Below, piece by piece: positions 51,028 to 61,500 of a DNA stretch of 64,000 nt; positions within the stretch are counted from its first letter, which is position 1, and each line of letters begins with the position of its first letter. Where the stretch lies: assembly GCA_039806955.1 (NCBI GenBank), contig JBDHQI010000001.1, positions 62,001-126,000 on the forward strand. Reading direction: 5' to 3'. The notes beneath the pieces were generated by a model. It ran no database searches, had not been told where the DNA came from, and saw only the letters and a program-made list of their open reading frames with translations. Position numbers and translations under genes: made by a program. The stretch comes from JADLHS01 sp039806955. GTDB taxonomy: Bacteria; Verrucomicrobiota; Verrucomicrobiia; Limisphaerales; JADLHS01.

Positions 51028-52026
51028 ATGAAATATCTCCCACTTCTCAGTTCCTGTTTGCTGGCAGCTACGGTCGTCGGCGCCGCCGATTTGCGCATTG
51101 GCATCATTGGCTCGGATACCTCGCATGTGCCCGCCTTTACCAAACTGTTTAACGACGCCACGGATCCCAACCACGTGCCGGGCGGCAAGGTGACGGTACT
51201 GTTCAAAAGCGGCAGTCCCGACATCGAATCGAGTTGGAGTCGCGTGGATCAATACGCCACGGAGGTTCAGGAAAAATTCGGCGTGCGGCTAGTGGATTCC
51301 GTGGCAGCGCTTTGCAAAGAGGTGGACGTTGTTCTTTTGGAAAGCGTGGACGGGCGGCCGCATTTGGAACAAGCCCGACCGGTCATTCAGGCGGGTAAGC
51401 CGTTGTTTGTGGATAAACCCGTGGCGGGGACGTTGCGTGACGCCATTGAACTCTACCGACTGGCCCAGGCGAATCGCGTGCCGGTCTTTACCTCTTCCGC
51501 CTACCGCTACTACCGCAGTTTGGTGGACTTGCGGCAACAGACCCAGGCGCAAAAAATCAAAGGTGCCATTTCCTACGGTCCCTGCGAATTGGAGCCGCAT
51601 CATCCCGATTTCTTTTGGTATGGCATTCACCCGACGGAGGCGCTGTTCACCATCATGGGGCCGGGCTGTCAATCCGTGGTGCGCGTGAACACGGCGGATA
51701 CCGATGTCGCCACGGGGATTTGGGCGGACGGACGCACGGGAGTGTTGTACGGCGTGCGCAACAGTTGGGCGCATCAGGTGATTGCTTTTGGTGAGAAGGG
51801 AGTGCTGGAGCAAAAGGAGGGTGGCGACTCCTACGCGCCGTTGGTGGTGGAAATCATGAAGTTCTTCCAAACCGGAATCGCTCCCGTGTCGCCTGAGGAA
51901 AGCTTGGGAATTTACGCTTTCATGGAAGCAGCTGATGAAAGCAAACGACAAGGCGGCAAGCCGGTGAAAATCAGTGACGTGATGGAGAAAAACGGCGGGG
52001 CTGGCATGTTATCAACCTCGCGTTAA
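51028..52026 (+). CDS. Gfo/Idh/MocA-family oxidoreductase, exported
   Basis: A 332-residue protein with a signal peptide (YLPLLSSCLLAATVVGAADL) and a Rossmann opening (LRIGIIGSDTSHV) followed by LFVDKPVAGTLRDAIE, the family's E/D-K-P block (here D-K-P). The end (LGIYAFMEAADESKRQ) is typical. It precedes the agarase-like gene on the same strand by 169 bases. Probably oxidises a sugar outside the cytoplasm. Confidence 0.82.
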   Translation: MKYLPLLSSCLLAATVVGAADLRIGIIGSDTSHVPAFTKLFNDATDPNHVPGGKVTVLFKSGSPDIESSWSRVDQYATEVQEKFGVRLVDSVAALCKEVDVVLLESVDGRPHLEQARPVIQAGKPLFVDKPVAGTLRDAIELYRLAQANRVPVFTSSAYRYYRSLVDLRQQTQAQKIKGAISYGPCELEPHHPDFFWYGIHPTEALFTIMGPGCQSVVRVNTADTDVATGIWADGRTGVLYGVRNSWAHQVIAFGEKGVLEQKEGGDSYAPLVVEIMKFFQTGIAPVSPEESLGIYAFMEAADESKRQGGKPVKISDVMEKNGGAGMLSTSR

Positions 52027-52195
52027 GCCGCGCCGGGATTTTTGACTTCGTCCCACCGTCCGTCGCGTTTGGAGCCGCAGCGAACGCCGACTGAGTTGCG
52101 GTCAAACCTCCGCAACTCAACTCCGGCGCGTAGGCGGAACTTGCTAAAACCATCAGGTTGGACTTCACTCAAGTCCCATACGATTCCGCCAAAAT

Positions 52196-54283
52196 ATGAA
52201 CGCTCACAAAATTACGGTCTCGCTGTTGCTCGGTTTGCTGGCGACGTTCGCTTCCGCCGCTGCCGAGCAGGTATTGTTGCGCCCGGATCATCAGACTGAC
52301 CTGACGAAATTTGTCACCACCGATGCCGTACTGGAACGGGCGGGGGCGGCGCCAGCCAGCGCGCTGCGACTCATCACCGGGACTCACCAACGTTGGCCAG
52401 GCGTGACGTTGCCCGCGCTGGATGGGCATTGGGACTTGTCGCCCTTCGCCAATGTGATTGTCGCGGTGCGCAACACCGGCACGAATCGCGCCACGCTGAA
52501 TTGTCGCGTGGATAATCCCGGAGCCGATGGCAAACTTAATTGTGTCAACGGCGCGATCACGTTGAACCCCGGTGAAAACGGCTCGCTGCGGGTGCTATTG
52601 CGGCGGGCAAGCGGCGGCACCCTGGACGGCAAGCTGTTTGGTCTGCGCGGTTATCCGGTCGTCCTCGGTGGGCCGGAAACCATCAAACCCAACCACATCA
52701 CGCAGATTCTGCTGTTTGTTTCCGAACCCCAAGCCACGCATCAGTTCGATATCCTGACGGTCAGCGCCACGGGCGATTACACGCCGCCCACGGCCTGGGT
52801 CACGGATGCCGATCCCTTCTTCCCGTTCATTGACCTCTTTGGTCAATACAAACATAAGGACTGGCCGGGCAAGGTTCATTCGCTGGCAGAACTGCAACAG
52901 CGGCGCGAAACCGAAGCGCGCGAACTCGCCGCACAACGAGGGCCGGAGAATTGGGACCAATATGGCGGCTGGGCCGACGGTCCGAAACTCGAAGCCACGG
53001 GATTTTTTCGCACGGCCAAACACCACGGCAAATGGTGGTTGGTGGATCCCGACGGGCGCCTGTTTTTTTCCCACGGCATTGATTGCGTGTTGGCGATTGA
53101 TGTCACGCCCATCGAGGAACGCGCGTCCTGGTTTGAAAATTTTCCCGGAGCGCAAGCGGAATTCGAGCGCTTTCACACCAAAGCCTACGCTTTGAAAGGC
53201 CATTATGCGAACCGTTCCCCGGAGTGTTTCGCTTTCGCGTCCGTCAACTTGCAGCGCAAGTATGGCCCGGATTGGAGAGCGGTTTATACCGGGGTCATCC
53301 ATCAGCGCCTGCGCAGTTGGGGACTTAACACCATCGCCAACTGGTCAGCAGGCGACGTGTTCCTGAAGCGGCGCACACCGTACACCGATAATGTAGGCTC
53401 GCACGGCGCCCGGATGATTGAGGGCAGCGAGGGGTATTGGGGAAAATTCCCGGATGTGTTCGATGCGAGTTTTGCCAACAGCCTGCGCCGCGCCATGGCG
53501 GGCAAACGCAAGACGAGCGCGAACGACCCCTGGTGCATTGGCTACTTTTCCGATAACGAAATGTCCTGGGGCGATGAAACGTCGCTGGCGCTGGCGGCAT
53601 TGAAATCTCCCGCGGACCAACCCGCGAAGCTGGCTTTGCTGGCTGATCTGAAGGCGAAGTATGCGGAGATCCAAAAGCTGAATCAGGTGTGGGGAACGAC
53701 TCATGATTCGTGGGACGCGTTACTCGCGACCCGGGAGACTCCGGACGCCTACAAAGCCCGCGCGGATTTAACCGCGTTTTACTCGCACACGGCGGAAACT
53801 TATTTTCGCGTGGTGCGCGAGGCGATCAGGGAAGTCGCTCCACAGCAACTATATCTTGGTTGCCGGTTCGCCTGGGTGAATCGGTTGGCTGACTTGGCCG
53901 CCGGCAAGTATTGCGACGTGATCAGCTACAATCTGTACGAACGCAGCGTGGCGGATTTCAAAAATCCGAGCAGGGATAAGCCGCTGATCATTGGGGAATT
54001 CCACTTTGGCGCGTTGGATCGCGGCATGTTTCATACTGGCTTGGTGCCCGTGGAGAATCAGGCGGCGCGGGCGACCAGCTATAAGGAATACGTTCTCGGA
54101 GCGTTGCGACATCCGCAATTTGTCGGCACGCACTGGTTTCAGTATATGGATGAACCGACGACGGGCCGGGTGTATGACGAGGAGAATTATCAGATCGGCT
54201 TTGTGGATATCGCCGATACGCCCTACGTGGAAACGATTGCCGCCAGCCGGGAAGTGGGACGGCGCTTATATGTTCAACCATAA
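52196..54283 (+). CDS. GH50-like beta-agarase, secreted
   Basis: A 695-residue enzyme with a signal peptide (ITVSLLLGLLATFASAAAEQ). Residues 25-200 are a carbohydrate-binding-like sandwich. The barrel shows GKWWLVDPDGRLFFSHGID, the acid/base Glu in CIGYFSDNEMSWGDE and the nucleophile Glu in LIIGEFHFGALDRG, the GH50 layout. Relatives cleave agarose or agaro-oligosaccharides to neoagarobiose; the true substrate here could be another beta-galactan. It ends just before a bidirectional terminator. Confidence 0.8.
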   Translation: MNAHKITVSLLLGLLATFASAAAEQVLLRPDHQTDLTKFVTTDAVLERAGAAPASALRLITGTHQRWPGVTLPALDGHWDLSPFANVIVAVRNTGTNRATLNCRVDNPGADGKLNCVNGAITLNPGENGSLRVLLRRASGGTLDGKLFGLRGYPVVLGGPETIKPNHITQILLFVSEPQATHQFDILTVSATGDYTPPTAWVTDADPFFPFIDLFGQYKHKDWPGKVHSLAELQQRRETEARELAAQRGPENWDQYGGWADGPKLEATGFFRTAKHHGKWWLVDPDGRLFFSHGIDCVLAIDVTPIEERASWFENFPGAQAEFERFHTKAYALKGHYANRSPECFAFASVNLQRKYGPDWRAVYTGVIHQRLRSWGLNTIANWSAGDVFLKRRTPYTDNVGSHGARMIEGSEGYWGKFPDVFDASFANSLRRAMAGKRKTSANDPWCIGYFSDNEMSWGDETSLALAALKSPADQPAKLALLADLKAKYAEIQKLNQVWGTTHDSWDALLATRETPDAYKARADLTAFYSHTAETYFRVVREAIREVAPQQLYLGCRFAWVNRLADLAAGKYCDVISYNLYERSVADFKNPSRDKPLIIGEFHFGALDRGMFHTGLVPVENQAARATSYKEYVLGALRHPQFVGTHWFQYMDEPTTGRVYDEENYQIGFVDIADTPYVETIAASREVGRRLYVQP

Positions 54284-54329
54284 GTGCGCCGATTGAGCGC
54301 CCCGCAGCATTATCGGATTTGAGGCAAAA

Positions 54330-54359
54330 AAAGCGGTCGAAGTAACCTTCGACCGCTTT
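54330..54359 (-). terminator. Intrinsic terminator between convergent genes
   Basis: AAAGCGGTCGAAG (54330-54342) pairs perfectly with CTTCGACCGCTTT (54347-54359) around a four-base loop. A seven-A run on its left gives a U-tract to minus-strand transcripts from the LamG gene; the plus-strand agarase transcript may also end here. Confidence 0.8.
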
Positions 54360-54384
54360 GCATAGGAGGAATGTTCTGAATCGA

Positions 54385-57183
54385 TCAGAACCCAACCCGA
54401 TAGAACATGGAGTCCTCGGTGGGTTTTGCGGGCGCGGGTGGCAGGAACGGGTAGGGCGGTGTTGCCCCCGAAACCGTTTCCCAATCCGCGGTGCTGCCCA
54501 GCGTCCGCGACCGTTGCAATGAGCCGGTCGGCCAAGTCAGGCTGGTGCCCACGTCCGCCGTGTCAAAGTTGTATCGCACTTTCAGCGCACTGGTATCCAC
54601 CAAGGCGTCGCTGGTAAACACTTGTCCGATTTCCTCGGGCGTAAGGATGCGATTGTAGATGCGGAAGTCATCCATTTGTCCATTCAGCTTTTTCCACCAG
54701 CCATCGTGAGACGTGCCCAGTTCCACCGGCTGTCCGGAAGGCCATGTCCAAGCGGCCTCCACCGGATGCGAGCCCCAGAGGACCCCGTCAATGTAAATGG
54801 AGATGGTATCGTCAACGACCTGACTGAAGGTCACGGCGATGTGATGCCAGTTATTGTCGGGCACATAACCTGCCGAAAATTGATTGCGGGCGCTGGGCGG
54901 CCCCTGCCAGAAGATGCCGCCGCCGTCATCCAAACCGATGATGGTGCCAGTGGTGGTGCGCCAGTCAACCAGAATGGCCGCTTCATTTCCCGGGCCGGGA
55001 ATCGGAGCGTTAGCGCGCAACCAGAACGTGATCGTGCCCTGGGCGGTGTTGAAATCCGCGCTGTCGGCAATGACGATTTGCCCGGAACCACTGAAGGAAG
55101 CAACCCCGGTGCGGGTTACCAGTTGGGAATCATCGGTGACCGAGGCTTCCCAAGTGCTGCCATAATTGATGCCGGGATGGAGGGTGCCGACTGGTTTGGT
55201 GTCCGCGACGAAACCGCCGGCGACCGTCGAGAGTACAATGTCTCCCGTACCCAGCAGTCCGTGTGCGGCATGGATGCCGATCCGGCTTCCCGATAGCGCG
55301 TAATTGTAGATGGCTACGTCACTAATCTTTCCTCCGAAGAAACTGTTGCGATCGCGCAAGTCACCGCCGATGCCAACCCGCAGAGGAATGAGCGGGGCCA
55401 CTGTGGCCGAAGTGGTCGAAGCCGCCACGGCACCATCAATGTAAATGACGCCTTCGGTTCCATTCCTTCGCACCGCCGCCACATGGTGCCATTTGCCGTC
55501 GTTCACACTGCCGCTGGAGGTCAGGTTGAATTGATATCCACCGCCGTAGATGACGAAGCCAACCCGCCCGTCGCTGCCGACCGTAAACATGTATTCTCCA
55601 TTGAATCCGCCTTCATCCCGCTGCTCAATAATGGGACCACCCGTTGTGGTGTTAATCCAGGCTTCCAGCGTCAAATCCGTTGTTCCCACCAGAGCCGCCT
55701 CCAGGCCGCAATCAATGATGCCGCTGTAGCCATCGAATTCGTATGCCGTCTTGCTCGCGCTGAAGCCCTGGTAGGCAGGTGGCCGCGGCCCGGGCACGCC
55801 CAAGCTGACAAAAGTCAGATTGGTGCCGAAATGGTTGTTTCCAGAATAATCGAAAACATCCGTTCCGCTGGTTTCATTTAACGGCCAGTAACTGATTGGG
55901 CCATCTTGCGCCACATCAGTCGTGTAAAGATCGGGTGAGGCAACCACCGTCAGATGATTGGTCTTGCTCTTGACGTTGCCAAAGGCGTTCACGACCGTCA
56001 CGGAGTAATCACCATTATCGGTGACACTCACATTGTTGAGCGTCAACACCGGACTATTGTCGCCGACCGGGGTGCTGCCATTTTTAAACCACTGGTATTC
56101 CAACGGTTCTCCGCCAACGGCCGCTACCGACCAACCGGTGAAATTCGCGCCGGCGTAAACCGTGCTGCTGGTGCCGGCTAAATCTTTCGTGAGCGACGGC
56201 TGCGCCGCCACCGTCACCATTGCCGTGCCGCTGGTGGCCGAACCGTAAGCATTGGCGACCACTAATTCATAGGGGCCTCCGTCCTCAAGGGTCACGTTGG
56301 CCTTGGTATAAACGGGATTCGTGGCGCCCGGCAGATTGGTGCCGTAATGTCGCCATTGATAGGATAATCCGTCTGGAAGCCCAAAACTCACGGCCGAGAG
56401 GCTCAATGTGCTGCCGTAATTAACTGAAGTGTCGGTCGGATCTTTGCCGATCACCGGCTGATCGGTGATGATGAATCCACCGATGGCGCAACTTTCCGCG
56501 GAATTGATGCTTCGAGAAGCCGCGCCAAACGTAACTGAATCACTGGTCAACGCGGGCAGAATCATCAAGCCAACGGGACCGCTGAAGTTTTCATTGCCGC
56601 CGGTCCAGATCGCATCGAAGGCGTTGGTGTAAGTGTCCACACCGGCGGTCGTAACGACACGGGAAGTTGGTTGGCATTTGACTCCGCCCACCAAGCCAAT
56701 TACGTAGCCATTGGGAAAAGTGGTCGTCAATCCGCTAAGCGTGTTGGTCCAACCCGTGTTATCTTCAAACCCCCACGTAACTTCATCATTTCCGGGCGCA
56801 ACGGACGATTGATAGCCCTCGTCCCATTCGTGTTCTGGATCCACCAGATTACCGATGTCACCAGACCACATGTTCACAGTAGTTAGATGGGCCGAAATGG
56901 ACCCGATGGGAATGATCTCGTCCACTGCAGAACAGGGTAGCGGATCAGTATTAATCCAGTTAGCTGCATCTACACCAAAGGCCCGGGCCGTCACCGGAAA
57001 GCCGGTGGTTTGATATCCCTGACCAAACCCGATGGTTTGTGGGGTGGTCCCGGAGTCATAATACCACGCCTGAAAATTCAGGCCGATGGTGGTGCCCGCC
57101 TGCGAAGCGCCAAGCATCAAAGCGGCGGCCGGCACGGCAAGCAGGGATTTCCTAATAGAGTTGGGTAACAATTTTCGCTTCAT
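54385..57183 (-). CDS. Secreted LamG/immunoglobulin-domain protein
   Basis: A 932-residue surface or secreted protein with a signal peptide (SLLAVPAAALMLGASQA). After a 230-residue N-terminal region come two Ig-like domains (VNYGSTLSLSAVSFGLPDGL, SYQWRHYGTNLPGA; EPLEYQWFKNGSTPVGDNSP) and two LamG/concanavalin-like sandwiches (YSGIIDCGLEAALVGTTDLT, WHHVAAVRRNGTEGVIYIDG; NWHHIAVTFSQ, DDFRIYNRILTPEEIGQVF). It probably binds glycans. It ends PPAPAKPTEDSMFYRVGF. Confidence 0.8.
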   Translation of the reverse strand: MKRKLLPNSIRKSLLAVPAAALMLGASQAGTTIGLNFQAWYYDSGTTPQTIGFGQGYQTTGFPVTARAFGVDAANWINTDPLPCSAVDEIIPIGSISAHLTTVNMWSGDIGNLVDPEHEWDEGYQSSVAPGNDEVTWGFEDNTGWTNTLSGLTTTFPNGYVIGLVGGVKCQPTSRVVTTAGVDTYTNAFDAIWTGGNENFSGPVGLMILPALTSDSVTFGAASRSINSAESCAIGGFIITDQPVIGKDPTDTSVNYGSTLSLSAVSFGLPDGLSYQWRHYGTNLPGATNPVYTKANVTLEDGGPYELVVANAYGSATSGTAMVTVAAQPSLTKDLAGTSSTVYAGANFTGWSVAAVGGEPLEYQWFKNGSTPVGDNSPVLTLNNVSVTDNGDYSVTVVNAFGNVKSKTNHLTVVASPDLYTTDVAQDGPISYWPLNETSGTDVFDYSGNNHFGTNLTFVSLGVPGPRPPAYQGFSASKTAYEFDGYSGIIDCGLEAALVGTTDLTLEAWINTTTGGPIIEQRDEGGFNGEYMFTVGSDGRVGFVIYGGGYQFNLTSSGSVNDGKWHHVAAVRRNGTEGVIYIDGAVAASTTSATVAPLIPLRVGIGGDLRDRNSFFGGKISDVAIYNYALSGSRIGIHAAHGLLGTGDIVLSTVAGGFVADTKPVGTLHPGINYGSTWEASVTDDSQLVTRTGVASFSGSGQIVIADSADFNTAQGTITFWLRANAPIPGPGNEAAILVDWRTTTGTIIGLDDGGGIFWQGPPSARNQFSAGYVPDNNWHHIAVTFSQVVDDTISIYIDGVLWGSHPVEAAWTWPSGQPVELGTSHDGWWKKLNGQMDDFRIYNRILTPEEIGQVFTSDALVDTSALKVRYNFDTADVGTSLTWPTGSLQRSRTLGSTADWETVSGATPPYPFLPPAPAKPTEDSMFYRVGF

Positions 57184-57674
57184 TTTATTTTTACGTTTGT
57201 CTAACCGGAGGTTGAATGATTCAGTTCAAATTCACCTCGTTTCGTCCTGGATAAAGCACTGTTTGGCTTCAGAACAAGACCGGTTGAGGCGAGTTGAACC
57301 GAGCCAATTTGTGTCGCTCACCGATGATGGCCACACCTGTCGGACTCAACCGCTTTGGCGGGATGTTAGCGAAATTTTGAAGACCGACTACCCCACATTC
57401 GGGTGGGAAACGGATTGCTGCCGGGAAAGTGCAGCCAGAGAAGTGTGCCTCCCGTGTGGAGAAAATTTATCTGGGGAATACGCGAGCTAAGTTTGCCAAA
57501 CTGTGCGCTCAGTGCTCAAACCAGCGCTCCCGCCCGGACGGAAATACCGACACGGTCATTTGTCATCTCTGGGGAGTAGCGAAGGTGAATCTCAGTATCC
57601 ACGTCTGGCGCGGATGGAAGTCAGGTCTTTATTCCGGGGGGCGACAAAATAGCGTCGGTTGTGATCCGAGCCGC
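57184..57674. other. Non-coding gap upstream of the LamG gene
   Basis: About 490 bases with no gene that I can support; short frames here lack ribosome-binding sites and coding character. It holds the promoter of the minus-strand LamG gene. I see no riboswitch-like fold or repeat. Confidence 0.4.
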
Positions 57675-58283
57675 TTAAATTACACTCTTACGGCGGTTAG
57701 CCGTTGCGGCCAAAGTCAGTCCGCCCAGGATGAGAAGAGTTGCCGTTGTCGGCTCGGGAGCTTGCACGATGACAATCCCCGGTCCGCCGTTATTCCCATC
57801 CACGCTGAGAACAACATTAAAATTCTGCCAGCCTCCATTAACCGTACCGCCCAAGGTGTAGCTCCCGTCGGCGTTACCCCAAAGGTTCAGTTCACTGGCG
57901 GGATTGCTATCTAGCCGAAATAGGAGTCCGTATTGGTCCAGCAGGGGATTGGTTATGGGGAACTGCGCATTATTGCCCTCCACATAGACTGAATTGTTAT
58001 ACCAATAAGCGCCAGCGGGCGAAGTGAGGCGGCTCGGATAGTTGACGTAGCCGTCTTCCGCATAAAGCGTCCAATTGCCGGCAATGTCTCCGCCGGAGAC
58101 GTTGAGAAAGCCGCTGACAGCATAGAAATCGTTGTTGGAAGAATTAGTGAACACCTGAAACTGTCCCACACCTGTGTTGCCGGACCCGAGGTCAAACGAG
58201 ATGTCGAACCATGCGGCTTTACTTTGGAGGCTTGCCCCCAAGACCAGCGCGATAGTGAGAAACAAAGTTTTCATTGTTTGCAT
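57675..58283 (-). CDS. PEP-CTERM sorting domain protein
   Basis: A 202-residue secreted protein with an AAGGAGAA site before ATG 58283. A signal peptide (TLFLTIALVLGASLQSKA) and a beta-rich body end in the PEP-CTERM motif APEPTTATLLILGGLTLA followed by a short basic tail (TANRRKSVI). PEP-CTERM proteins are cut and anchored by an exosortase, and are common in Verrucomicrobiota. The body has no known function. Confidence 0.88.
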   Translation of the reverse strand: MQTMKTLFLTIALVLGASLQSKAAWFDISFDLGSGNTGVGQFQVFTNSSNNDFYAVSGFLNVSGGDIAGNWTLYAEDGYVNYPSRLTSPAGAYWYNNSVYVEGNNAQFPITNPLLDQYGLLFRLDSNPASELNLWGNADGSYTLGGTVNGGWQNFNVVLSVDGNNGGPGIVIVQAPEPTTATLLILGGLTLAATANRRKSVI

Positions 58284-58528
58284 ATCAATTCTCCTTTTGC
58301 GACCGTTTCGGATTAGCAAGTAACCGGCCAATTGTATTTCCAGCCCTCAATCCGACGCGATTCATGGATTCACTCCGGTTTAGGGACGGCTTTACCCGGC
58401 CCGGGCGCACGAAAAGCGATCGCTGATTCCTGCTTGTCCTCTTTCTAGACACCAGCGATTACAAAGCATTCAGATTCGTGAACGCGATATCTGGCAACGA
58501 AGGCAGCGGTCATTACGAATCTCGCCGT

Positions 58529-61500
58529 TCAAGGCGCGGCTTCCAGACGGAAGAAGACGGGAGTGTCATTGGTTGAAGGCGACACGGTCTGATTCAGCGT
58601 ATAGCCGGAAGCGCGAATCCAGCCGGTGTAGGAAACCCAGGTCGAAAGATTCGTGCTGCCCAGCACGCGATAGGCATGTCCGGGGGCGGTGGGCCAGTCG
58701 AGATGAATTTGCTGATTCGGCAGCGGCGTGGCCGTCAGCTTGAAGAGGCCGGCGATGTTGCCGTCACCGGCGTTCGCCTCCACGCGAAAAAAGCGCATCG
58801 CACCGTTCGTCGTGCTGCTAAGGACATAACTGGTATTCGTCCCCGTCCCCTCGAACCACCCGGTAACGGGTTGCCAGGCAGTGCCGTTGGTGCTGCCATG
58901 CACGCGATAGAGGTGAGTGGCAACCGAAGGCCACGAAAGTTGAACCAGTTGATCGCCCAGAGACTCGGCCCACAAGCGAAACGGCGGTGGCGGATTGTTG
59001 GGATCGGTGCCCGCGACAAACTCGGCCCAATCACTCAGGCCGTCCTGATCAGTGTCCGTGTGCTGCGTCCGCAGCGGATCCACCGTGCCGAACTTTTCCA
59101 GTTCATAGGCGTCTGGAACGCCATTGGTGTTGGCGTCCGTAAACGTATAGTCGCCAATGAAACTGATGCTGTCACCGGCGCTGAGCGTTTGGGTCTGACT
59201 GGGCGGGGTCGCAAAATACGGGACGTCGCCGTAATGAATGGTGTAAGTGCCCGGCGCCGCGTTGGTGATCAGCAACGTGCGACCGCTGGCAGTGCGACCG
59301 CTCGGGCCAGCCAGGGCAAAGACACTTTGCCAGAGGTTGTTCGTAATCGCGATGGTGCCGGGTACAACGGTGCTGGTGGTGATGGAAACGTCGTCAATCA
59401 ACCAACCCAGTCGCGGCGGAGCGTCGAAGGAGAACAGGAAGTGATACCAGACGACATAAACGACATTGCCCAGAAACGGCGTCAGATCGAGTTCCATTTC
59501 CTCCCAGCCAGCGGAGTAATCTTCGCCATACTGATAAAGCAGTACGGGTTCGCTGGCGACATTGGTGATGATTTCAATGGCGGCCAGTTGGATGTCGAAA
59601 TCACCCTGAGACATGAAATCGTAATTTTGCCAGAAATGGAGCGTCGCCTGATTGCCGCCAGTCAGGAGGATTCCGGGACTGATGAGATAGGATTCAAATT
59701 GACTGACGGCGGCGCCGTTCCGAATTGTGCCCCAGACGTTCGTGCCGGAGTGGGCTGTTTCACCATAACCCGGCATTCCGCGCGTCCAGCCGCTTTCGGA
59801 TTCGTCCGCTGTAATCACGGACCAATCGGTATTGTTGGTTTCTAAGTTGTCGAACCAGGGCGGCGTGAGCGGTTGCAACGTGGTGAAGGAATAAAGTTGT
59901 CCGTCATTGTCATCAATGGTGGTGTTGCCCGCCCGATCCCGACTGGTAACACGCAGATAATAGGTGGTGCTGGGTTTGAGGCCGCTCAGGAAAACCTCGT
60001 GCGCCGTGGTGGGCAGGGCGTCGTAGGCGACGAAGTTATTGGGCAGATTGCCGGGCGATTCGCTGTATTGCACCAGTGAATCCGCATCCTTGCTCGTATC
60101 CCAATAAACCATCGCTTCCAGATACCCCGGCTCGATCACAACGTTGCTGATGACTGGCGCGGTGGTGTCAATGGTGGCGGTGGTGGAATTGGTGCGGTTC
60201 ACCGCCGCATCGAAGTAATCCACGAACACTGTGTTTTGCGCCTGTGCCCACAGCACTCCGGGTAATTCGTCGTTCACGGGCGAAAATAAAACGCTACCCC
60301 GGAACAACCCGGCTCGAGGCGTTTCCAGCAAGGTTGCGTTGACTTGATTGGTGTGCTCCCAGGTGCCGACCGTTACCTGAACTGAACCTTGTCCGCCCCG
60401 CGCGACGTCTTCCACCTCGATGATGGCGCGGCCCGGCGTGGAATACACGTCGCTGTCGAGTGACACGCGACTGGCGTCGCCAGCGGGCGCGAGGAAGTTC
60501 AATGCGTTCTGCAGCAACCCGGCGCGATTATTTCCGATGCCACTACCCAGCGGCACCGTATCGAGCGGGAACGACAGAAACACCACGCGTCCCGGCAGGT
60601 CCACGCCGGTCTTGGGTGCGCGCAATCCGACGATCTGCCCATCCGCCAGCATGACCGGCGCAGCATTGGTGGTTGGGGTGATCCAGTCGGACGGATCGCT
60701 GACGCCCACCAGCTCCAGGAACGTCATCAGATCGTCATAATTTTCCCGGTAATCCAGAACGGTGCTGATTCCCGCTCCGATCGGATCGCCTGGATAGCCG
60801 CTAATTTCGTCCACCGGCTGATCTTCGACATTCGCCTGCACTTGCAAAATGTCTTTCGTAAAACTCGTCGCTCCCGCTTCACCGAGGCGGGTGATGGTAT
60901 CCATGCCGGAGATAAACAATGAGCCGCCGTTGGTGACGTAACTCGCCACGACCGATACGAGCGAAGGGTTGGGAGCGGAAATTTCATCCATCCGCCAAAT
61001 CAGGCAACGAAATGACTGCAACTGTTGCAACGTCGGCAGGTTGTTGCCGGTGGCGTCAAAAACCTGAAAGTTCACGCCCACGGTGGTTAACGCATCCGTG
61101 TATCCGGAAAGCGGAGGCACGGCAATGAAGCCGTTTTCCGCGTAGGAATCCAGGAGCAGCACGGCGGAAGGTTGGGGGTTGGTGGCGATGAAAAGCGCGC
61201 CATTGTTGTTATTGGTGGTGCGGTTGCCCGCAGCGTCACTGGCCACCACAAAAAAGTTTACCGTGGAGCCGGGAGCCACGCCGGACAGATAAATCGTTTG
61301 CTCATTATCGAGAACATTATTGGTGACCGACAGGTCGGGAGTCGAAGCGCCGTAATACACCTCGCCTCGCGCTGCTTCATCAGTGTTCCATTGGACGATC
61401 AACTGTCCGAATTGGCCGCTGGTATGAAGGCCGGAAATAATGGGTGGTTGCAAATCTGCTTGGGCGGTGGCGGTTCGCGTTCCCGCCGGGGCGGTATCCT

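Noticed and set aside
57086..57490. Plus-strand open frames in the gap upstream of the LamG gene
   Set aside because: They run across the start of the minus-strand signal peptide, have no ribosome-binding site, and resemble no family.
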